NCBI GenBank assembly: GCA_016648135.1 | Contig: JADDOH010001993.1 | Coordinates: 48,481 to 112,480, forward strand | Reading direction: 5' to 3' | Source: Agrypnia vestita | Taxonomy: Eukaryota; Arthropoda; Insecta; Trichoptera; Phryganeidae | Length of the DNA: 64,000 bases | In this document: one piece after another, positions 56,690 through 64,000 of the stretch | How positions within the stretch are numbered: position 1 is the first letter of the stretch | Layout of the letters: every line of letters starts with the position of its first letter | Made by a program: the position numbers and the translations under genes | The notes under the pieces: generated by a model | The model's database searches: none | Told to the model about the DNA's origin: nothing | The model's input: the letters and a program-made list of their open reading frames with translations, nothing else

Positions 56690-56945
56690 TGCCTTTACAG
56701 TGTAGCATTATTGGTTGGGGCGGGTTACTATTATTTTTTTAGTGATGTTTTTCACCACGTTGACTATGAGAATTTTGTTTACTGCGACCCGGAACAACTC
56801 TACGATAGGCTGGAAAAACCACTGTCGCAGGTTTTTCAGCCATGTTGGTCTCCTTCTTCCAAGGCCCTGACTTTTGGAAATATTCTCCTGTATAATGAGA
56901 TACAAGATCTCGCACTTCTCTGGATATCTCATTTCATTTTTGCGA
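56690..56945 (-). pseudogene. RTE-type LINE C-terminal fragment
   Basis: Minus-strand frame with Arg-Tyr-Pro-Glu-Lys-Cys-Glu-Ile-Leu, Gly-Arg-Arg-Arg-Pro-Thr-Trp-Leu-Lys-Asn-Leu-Arg-Gln-Trp-Phe and Val-Glu-Leu-Phe-Arg-Val-Ala-Val-Asn. Close relative of 28,850-29,260 but more decayed, and without a visible tail. Confidence 0.8.
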
Positions 56946-57159
56946 TGCTGAAGTGATCATATTTTATTTGTTTTAATAACTTAATTTACTTTATTTATCT
57001 GAACCATAAAATCTTCATTAGTAATTCTGTACATCCAGCCATATTTGAAACATACCAATTACCTCAAAATTACGAATAAGCTATTAAGAAAGGTATTTGT
57101 CAAAAACCCGGGGATGGTTGACGTACCAGGGAATTATTTATACCAACAAATAAATAAAT

Positions 57160-57455
57160 CAATTAATGTATATTATAGAAATCTCACAGAGACGAAACTG
57201 TATTTTTTCAAGGGAGAGCAGGCATAGAAGTCTTTTTTAGGTGGCCACAGGACTTCCACCAGCGACCAACTTCCAAAAAATTAATAGACATGGTATTCTA
57301 TCATGGGTGGAAATATCGAACGTTACATATGTATGAAGTGATCACCTAAGCCAATCGTAAGTCCTATGGCCACCCAAAAAAGACTTCTATACCTACTCTC
57401 CCTTGAAAAAATACAGTTTTGTCTCTGTGAGACATCTATAATATACATTAATTGA
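57160..57455. repeat. Family A inverted dimer with ~95-bp arms
   Basis: The left arm from ATTAATGTATATTATAGAAA to GGTGGCCACAGGACTT is reverse-complemented at the right, ending CTATAATATACATTAAT. About 105 bp of family A interior separates them. Either this is the complete palindromic element or two copies met head to head. Confidence 0.8.
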
Positions 57456-57459
57456 TTAT

Positions 57460-59030
57460 TGATGTCCAGTTCTTTTCTGAAAAAGTTTCAAGCTAGATTG
57501 TATTTAGCTTTTGGCGTCATGCTAGTAGAGAATATTTCTGAAGGAGCTCGTTATGGTGGGCGGTACGGAAAGAAGAGCAAGATTCTCTTTCGTTGAACAG
57601 GCTAAGTTCAAAATACCAGAGAAACTTTTCTGGTGATAGCTATTAGATCTACAGAATGCCTTAAAAAGAGGTAAATTATAGCCAAGTGGGCAGTAGTTGA
57701 TGAAGATCGATCGATGTTCATTTATATATGAAAAACCCAAGAGGAAGAAGATCAGTGAGTGCATGTTGATCAGTTTATAAGGATTCCAAAATGCAATACA
57801 ACCAGTATGAAATTGTGACGAATGTGCGGACGCTTGGATGAGTGAGAGGCAAGCGTGCGAGCGAGACGCGTAGATGGCGCCCGTGCTGTTGCGCCGCACC
57901 GGGCAGAACCAGATTCACCGGGGTCCGAATCAGTTGTACATATTGCATTATAAAGTAGTGTCTCCAATAAATGTTATTACCTACGTAACGAGTATTATTA
58001 GAAGAACCCGATTATTCCCAAGTGCGTAGGCCGAGTTATATTGCCTACGCACGCAAGAACATCACAGAAATCATAACAGAAATTGAGAAAAAACAATATT
58101 ATTATCATTGAGAAAATTCAAGGAATAAATATTAATTTCAAAAATTGACTAACAAGACATTGTTATGATTATTATTAAAAATCTTAATTATTGGCTGCTT
58201 GCTTGCTGACTATTTCTAGTATTTGATAATGATACTGTATCGGTACCAGAGGATCATTAATTAAATGTGTTAAGGGAAGAATCTCCCTGTGTTCAAAGAA
58301 TGTTTCGCATTTGCAAGTGTCGTGTGATGCGTGGCAAAACACGTAACAGACAGGTCTAATTGTGCGGACGGTAAACATACTATAGGTCGACCACAATCAA
58401 AAGACCATTCCCTAGCTTTGTCCTGTAAGAAGAAAGCGGAGTATAGTTGCCTGGCAAGCACGTATTACACGCCTCAATATGATATTCCAAATAAATATAT
58501 ATTTTTTAGTTTACGAAAGGTTACTTACTTAATAGAAAACTTATTTTGTGTTCATCGTTTGCATTGTAACAACACACATATTTTTTGCACACATTTTTTT
58601 GAATGGGGTCTAGCTATAATAGCTAGTTGGACTGGAATATTTACATATGTGCACCTATGTAGTATGGAATACTTAAGAATTTAAGACTGTCTATTTACAC
58701 TTTAATTAATTGACTTTAAACACGAAATTATAGTAACAAGATTAAATACTTTCAGGTAATTGACTGGTCAAAGACGAAATGTATGAGAATAGGAAGTCGC
58801 GTGCTGTAAGCGAAGCGGTTCCACTTGTTCTTGGCCTCACTTTCAATCTGCTTAATAGACACGTAACTGTCGCACAGGTGAAAATACATTAATAAAAAAT
58901 ATTTTGTCTATGGACAAACTTGTCGTTAAAGAGTTATGGTTATTATTACCACAGAATACCCAGAACAGTAGTTTATCTCCGGCCTGTCGGCGAGTTATTA
59001 GCCTACTCTTGCGTTGACGTTAGGGTTGTC
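57460..59030. other. Unannotated sequence
   Basis: No gene recognised. The stretch 57,810-58,060 is GC-richer, with GCATTATAAAGTAG and CCAATAAATG signals and a terminal repeat of GTGCGTAGG/CCTACGCAC; it could be an LTR remnant. Confidence 0.3.
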
Positions 59031-59035
59031 ACTTT

Positions 59036-59400
59036 ATTTTTACTCCCTTTCTTTTAACTCGTAGCGTCTGAGATTCCGACGCATAAGGTAGACACGAAAC
59101 CCGAAAATTTCTGTAATTAGTATACCTAGTTTCTGCACTTAAATTGCAAGAACGCTGATTAACATCAACGTAGACTTTTAAAAACTCACAGTCTTTGTGA
59201 TAATCGACACACCTTTTTAGTAAAGCACCACAAACATAAAAAAAGGCATTTTTTTCAGGAAGCGCATTTTTTTTCTAAATCGGCGGCTGCGAGCGCGAAT
59301 GGCACCGAAGGCACGGCCTTTACGCGCAATGTGTGTGTCACAGTGCGTGCGTACACGGTGCCGAGCACGCACGCACACATTCTAATGGGTAGCGACCAGT
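59036..59400. repeat. Family B end plus GC-rich segment
   Basis: TTTTTACTCCCTTTCTTTTA and ACTCGTAGCGTCTG at 59,036-59,070 are a family B terminus. Diverged sequence follows, then CpG-rich DNA at 59,278-59,385 without recognised content. Confidence 0.45.
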
Positions 59401-59439
59401 TTGTATGAAGACGTATTACTGTTCTTAGTATACTGTGTT

Positions 59440-59850
59440 ATTACGGTCGTTAGACACATTTAAATGTAAATGGTTGCGGATATTTTATACGAACCGTATG
59501 TTTTTCCGAGAAAAGCTTCTCGACTATTCGTTGAAGTCGTATTCAACGTCATCAGGAGTACGACCTGTACCCGCGTAAGTATAGGGCGGACTGATTAATG
59601 TTTCCGGGGGCGTAAAATATATACACTTTGTTGTGGAGTGTTCACTTATTCTACGGTAGAGTTCGCCAGCGTGCAATATGCACTAATTACGTCGGCGGCT
59701 GAAAAATTAACCAGTCCGCCCTTTACCTCCGCGGGTATCGACTAGAAGTCGTATTCAAAGTCTCCTGATGACGTTGAATACGACTTCAACGAAACGTCGA
59801 GAGTCGTTTCTTAGAAAAACATACGGTCCGTGTTAAATATCCGTAACCAT
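59440..59850. repeat. PLE lineage 2 terminal repeats, inverted pair
   Basis: Same layout as 17,281-17,690. The left arm runs from the inverted border (TTATTACGGTCGTTAGACA) with minus-strand CTGATGA core (59,527-59,555). The middle has CCACAACAAAGTGTATATAT in reverse. The right arm has CTGATGA (59,765-59,771), stem GTTGAA/TTCAAC and GAAAC (59,791-59,795). Confidence 0.75.
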
Positions 59851-60215
59851 TTACACTTAAAAAAACTTGTCATTCCTATAAAAATCTTACATAAACTCCA
59901 AACGCCATCCATTTCTTTTTCAATCCACGCTAGAACGAATATATTTTTCGCCTTTAATGTTGCCTCACGAATCCATTCGCTCGAATAAAATAGGGTATTA
60001 TTTAGCGCACCCAGGACGGTCCATTTACGGAGTAAACAACATTGAGATTTGATCCCACGTTCCGCTATATCTGTCTCGCAGCTCCTTGGAGGGACAATCT
60101 CATTTGGAGATTGGTCCGGGGCAGGGAGGCTGCGCTCTCGAGGAGGGCGAGTAATCCACTTCAATATTAATTGTCTTAAACAGGACCAAAGCAGCGCCTT
60201 ACATAATGCACACTA
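59850..60215. other. Unannotated sequence
   Basis: A 118-codon minus-strand open frame has no recognisable domain and begins inside the PLE repeat, so no gene is called. Confidence 0.3.
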
Positions 60216-61330
60216 AGTGCCTGAATTTGGTTTAAACGGGTATTTCACATTATCGTTGAAGGCTCAACTACGTCGAATAATATTAACTACATCGTAAATT
60301 TTATTACTCCCTTTATATTAACTCGTGGCGTCTGCTTGTCTTCTTGTCTGACGAAAAAACTTTGGATCAATTTTAAACCCCTTTCCCGTGATCCAATCGA
60401 GCTGAAAATTTGCAAGCAGACTCGTGGCGACGATCAAGAAGATCTATCAAATTTTAGTTAAAAAAAATTAATAAGTTTTTGGATTTTTCAAATTAGCTTT
60501 CGTAGCGTCGCCCGACCGAAGCCCTGAATTTGGTTTAAACGGGTATTTCACATTACCGTTGAAGGATCAACTACATCGAGTAATAATAACTACATCGTAA
60601 ATTTTATTACTCGTTTTATATTAATTAACTCGTGGCGTCTGCTTACCTTCTTGCCTTCTTGTCTGACGAAAAAACTTTGAATCCATTTTAAACCCCTTTC
60701 CCGCGATCCAATCGAGCTGAAACTTTGCAAACAGACTCGTGGCGATTAAAAAATTTTGGATTTTTCAAATTTTGAATGGTTTTTTCACACAATTTATTAA
60801 GTTGCGCGTTCGCGTCTGGTAGACGCGAAACCTGATTATAGTATAATTTTGGATTTTGGGAAATTTTTTATTACTCCCTTTCGTAGCGTCGCCCGACCAA
60901 AGCCCTGAATTTGGTTTAAACGGGTATTTCACATTATCGTTGAAGGCTCAACTACATCAAATAATATTAACTACATCGTAAATTTTTTAACTCCTTTTAT
61001 ATTAACTCGTGGCGTCTGCTTGTCTTCTTGTCTGACGAAAAAAAATTGGATCCATTTTAAACCCCTTTCCCGTGATCCAATCGAGCTGAAACTTTGCAAG
61101 CAGACTCGTGGCGACGATCAAGAAGATCTGTCAAATTTTCGTTAAAAAAAAAAAAAAAATTTTTGGATTTTTCAAATTTTGAATGTTTTTTTTCATACAA
61201 CTTATATTTTAACGCGTTAGACGCGAAACCTGATTATAGTATAATTTTGTATTTTCGGAATTTTTTTATTACTCCCTTTCGTAGCGTCGCCCGACCGAAG
61301 CCCAACGCGTAGGTTAAGCGAAAAAAATGT
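60216..61330. repeat. Tandem array of a family B-containing unit
   Basis: CTGAATTTGGTTTAAACGGG starts units at 60,221, 60,524 and 60,905. Each unit continues with AACTACATCGAATAATA-type sequence, then a reverse family B portion (ACTCGTGGCGTCTGCTT, CCCGTGATCCAATCGAGCTG, CAGACTCGTGGCGA), and ends CGTAGCGTCGCCCGACCGAA. A final border is at 61,280-61,305. Unit lengths are about 300, 380 and 390 bp, differing in the middle. Confidence 0.8.
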
Positions 61331-61334
61331 TTCA

Positions 61335-61683
61335 ACTAGTAAATAAGAAAGAGAGTACAATAAAAACTTGGTTTTTAAGGGATACTTTTTTTTTACTAAT
61401 TTAGATCAATTTAAAAAATATATGAGTGCTCGTTCCATCTCCGGGAAAAGAGACTAATCCTTGTCTACACGACTCTTAAATCTCTTCCTGGATGCTGGCT
61501 GGAATCACCGACAAATTGAAATGAAAAAACACGACGATTTTACGGAGTAATTCCACCTTTGACGACAAATTGAATTTTTTATCGTTCGAAATGAGTATTA
61601 ATAAAACAAGAAATGGAATTATAAATTGAGCACGACCAAAGGGAAAATTCTTCAAAATGGCAAACAGAATGAATAAAGATTTA
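61335..61683. other. Unannotated sequence with family B terminus
   Basis: 61,355-61,390 (ATAAAAACTTGGTTTTTAAG) is an inverted family B start. The rest is unrecognised. Confidence 0.4.
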
Positions 61684-62232
61684 AAAAACTAACCGATAAA
61701 AACCAAGTTTTTATTTTTCTCCCTTTTTTGGAAATTAAGTTTACCATCATGTAATTAAATAATTGATTGACTGAAAATGAAACTAGACAAATATCTTTGT
61801 CAAAAATGTCTAAAAAATATCTCTTTATTATTTGGTTTCTTCCAAAAAAACAAAAAAAGTTTGCTGTCATCTGTGAACCAATTGTCATAAATTTTCGAAA
61901 TTCATAGTGCAGTACTTATTATACCTACCAACGGAGTAATTCAAATTTTAAATATTCCGTGACGTTATCAGGCCGCCGTTGGTAGTAATCAAACTTTTGT
62001 AATGATTCCACTTTGAAAAAGCCATTAAAATTTCTAAAAATCCAAAATTATGCTATAATTATTTATTTTTTTTAACTAAAACTTGAAAGATCTTCTTGAT
62101 CGTCGCTACGAGTCTACTTGCAAAGTTTCAGCTCGATTGGATCACGGACAAATGGTTAAAAATCGATTCAAAGTTTTTTCGGCAAGCAAACAAGCAAGCA
62201 GACGCCACGAGTTAAAAGAAAGGAAGTAAAAA
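61684..62232 (+). mobile_element. Family B non-autonomous element
   Basis: AAAACTAACCGATAAAAACC start, CCGCCGTTGGTAGTAATCAA, GATTGGATCACGGACAAATG and a GACGCCACGAGTTAAAAGAA end. Confidence 0.75.
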
Positions 62233-62234
62233 CT

Positions 62235-63340
62235 GTCACGAAGCTACACACTATCCGAATAGCTTAATTTAAAAAAAATTACGAAGCTCTTTGACCTACT
62301 GATTAGAAAATGCTAAAAATGCTGCCGATTTTCTGAGAATCTTCCCTTTTATGCCTTCTGGATATTTCAAAATATAAAATTACAAATATCATGTGTGTTT
62401 CAAACATTTCTTCATTCAATTTTTTCAATAATTAATTATGTGCAATTATGTGTAATTATGTGCAATATAAATGTGCTAATTTTTATTCACATAAAATAAT
62501 AACGAAAAACACAATTTTATTCAATAAATAAACATGTAGGTACATAATATAAAAACAGTTTCAATTTAGAAGACATTTTCATTATATACAGCATTTACCA
62601 AATTATTTGTAAAATAATAACGTTTAATAAATCTATTTTGGAGAAAACAGTGAGAATGGCTGCAGTCAGAGAAAAAGAGTTCTTACGAAGCGAAGCTCAC
62701 ATTCTTGTGGAAAGATCCAGGAATATGATATTTTTTATTTATTTATTTATTTATTTACGTCTAAGGGCTTTGACCAACAATAAGGTAAAGTGAACCTACA
62801 TACAATTAATAAATGTTTTTAACAATACATAGTGATTGCCCATGGAATACAAAAAAGAAAATATTATAATATAAAGTGAAATGCAAATGCACAGCAGTTA
62901 CACAATACTAAAAGATAAATGTAATACAAAGTAAAAAGCAAGTATATAGCAAAGGCCGAAGCTTAAAGACAGCATAATATAATAAAAAATACAAAAAAAT
63001 AATAATATAAAGTAGAAAGCAGTAGCACAAGTTAAGTAAAGCATAATATAATAAAAAAATTACAAAACTGTCTTACCTCATCAGCAACTGAAATATATAT
63101 AATCCACTTATTTAAGTCCTATCTGACATGATCATGAATATAAAATTTTTTTTTTGCTAAAAATGTTTTTACAATAATGTAACAAGCCCAAAATTGTTAA
63201 AAATTTAAATAAATTATGTAGGTAAATGAATCATTTAAAATATTTCGAAAATTGTAGGGTTTTACCGGGATTTGAATTTAAAAAAATTTAACACTCAACT
63301 CAACTAAGGCTATGATGCCCCATACGTAAGTTGCCGAATT
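62235..63340. other. AT-rich sequence, possible LINE 3' UTR
   Basis: TTTATTTATTTATTTATTTA at 62,730-62,755, followed by A-rich, purine-biased sequence with repeated AAGCATAATATAATAAAAAA blocks (62,970 and 63,040), could be the reverse 3' UTR of a non-LTR element. No coding support. Confidence 0.3.
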
Positions 63341-63389
63341 TCATCCGTTTATATAATGTTCGGTGTTGCCTATTTCTGTTTTCCGTAGC

Positions 63390-63520
63390 CCTTTGTAAAG
63401 TCAAAACATGGATCCTGAGAAGAAAGTACGCCTTAGATGTGTGGTGTTGGCGTCGAATGGTGCGAATACCATGCACTGATAGATAAACGAATGCCTATTT
63501 CCATCAGAACCTCAGTTAAA
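63390..63520 (+). pseudogene. LINE reverse-transcriptase fragment
   Basis: The plus strand reads Lys-Thr-Trp-Ile-Leu-Arg-Arg-Lys-Tyr-Ala-Leu-Asp-Val-Trp-Cys-Trp-Arg-Arg-Met-Val and Ile-Pro-Cys-Thr-Asp-Arg before a stop. It corresponds to the [Glu-Met-Trp-Cys-Trp-Arg-Arg-Met-Leu...Trp-Thr-Asp-Arg] segment of insect RTE-type LINEs. Flanking frames are lost. Confidence 0.65.
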
Positions 63521-63607
63521 AGAGAAAGCGGTCTGGAATAACCTGGATATATTTGATAGAAGAATAACCTGGATAAGTAAAAGTGATAGAGAGATGAATC
63601 CAGTGTT

Positions 63608-64000
63608 ATAATAATAATAATATTTGGATAACTTATATAGCGCCGTTTTCGCGAATACTCAACTCAAGGGCGCGTTACACAGAAAAAATATTATCTTACA
63701 AAACAACTTATTGCTAAAAAAGAAAAAAAGTTTTTTAGTATTACTTATTCACTAGGTGGCATGCAAGAAATGGAATTAAAATTGAATATTATAATAGTTG
63801 GGAATGCCTGAAAGAATTAGGTGTTTTCGCGGAGTCCACAATAGGAGTGAAAAACATTAGCTAGCGTTGTTGTGGTCAGATTCTATAGGTTTTTATAGGA
63901 TTGTCTAAATAAATGCGTCTTAAGTTGTTTTTTGAACTGTGGTAAGCTGTCTGTTTGTCTCAGTTTATTAGGTAGTTTGTTCCATAACTTTGGTCCAGCC
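63608..64000 (-). mobile_element. CR1-like LINE 3' end running off the window
   Basis: The minus strand, from the window edge, encodes Ala-Gly-Pro-Lys-Leu-Trp-Asn-Lys-Leu-Pro, then Leu-Pro-Gln-Phe-Lys-Lys-Gln-Leu-Lys-Thr-His-Leu-Phe before the stop at 63,883-63,885, an intact C-terminal tail typical of CR1/L2-type reverse transcriptases. A ~260-bp 3' UTR with TATATAGCGCC (reverse complement near 63,640) follows, and a (TTA)n-like tail lies at 63,608-63,622. The rest of the element is to the right of the window. Confidence 0.8.

Noticed and set aside
59811..60164. 118-codon minus-strand open frame
   Set aside because: Starts inside a PLE terminal repeat, no domain or splice signals, and no repeat family match; not enough to call a gene.
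60216..61330. CRISPR-like or regularly spaced repeat array
   Set aside because: Units are 300-390 bp and transposon-derived; no short repeat/spacer structure exists anywhere in this eukaryotic window.
1..64000. tRNA, rRNA or snRNA genes
   Set aside because: No cloverleaf with recognisable A and B boxes and no rRNA-like sequence was found by reading both strands; a tRNAscan-SE or Infernal run could still reveal one.

Overview
The window looks like AT-rich eukaryotic DNA from an arthropod, most likely an insect. It contains no bacterial operons, ribosome-binding sites, tRNA/rRNA genes or CRISPR arrays. What can be recognised are degraded arthropod-type transposable elements: several non-LTR (LINE) families, Penelope-like elements (PLEs) with a GIY-YIG domain, and small non-autonomous elements with inverted ends. 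The species cannot be named from sequence alone.

Layout. Positions 1-2200 are the only place with host-gene character. Two short coding-exon-like blocks lie on the minus strand in a GC-rich island. Each starts with ATG, encodes related Cys-rich peptides ending in a G-Y-G-[ND]-Y-M-D-Y pattern, and stops exactly at a GTGAGT splice donor. Decayed relatives follow in the same orientation (donors at 1402-1407 and 1222-1227), embedded in a tandem repeat of about 180-240 bp. I read this as an array of duplicated first exons of a gene running leftward out of the window. I do not recognise the protein.

From about 2.2 kb to the end the window is a transposon graveyard. Non-LTR remnants occur throughout. 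Most are 3'-terminal pieces with simple-sequence 3' tails, for example (TTAG)n, (GAT)n and (GAA)n. The best is at 38,223-40,126: a reverse transcriptase on the minus strand with one in-frame stop, flanked by a 10-bp target duplication and nested inside another inverted-end element (38,032-40,824).

The most structured locus is 41,540-45,852. A non-autonomous element (called family B here) is split by a 3.76-kb PLE insertion (41,835-45,592) with a 13-bp target duplication. The insertion holds two PLE copies arranged head to head. A second PLE lineage is present as terminal-repeat fragments at 17.3, 34.7, 50.0 and 59.5 kb.

Across both PLE lineages and several unrelated repeats the same core recurs: CTGANGA, a hairpin, then GAAAC. 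This is the conserved core of hammerhead ribozymes, which are known from PLEs. Other notable structures are a cluster of perfect heat-shock-element arrays (47,277-47,393), a perfect 22-bp-arm palindrome (41,492-41,539), elements packed with GCATGC hairpins (12.7 and 36.8 kb), and a tandem array derived from family B (60.2-61.3 kb). Family letters (A, B, C...) are labels used only in this report.
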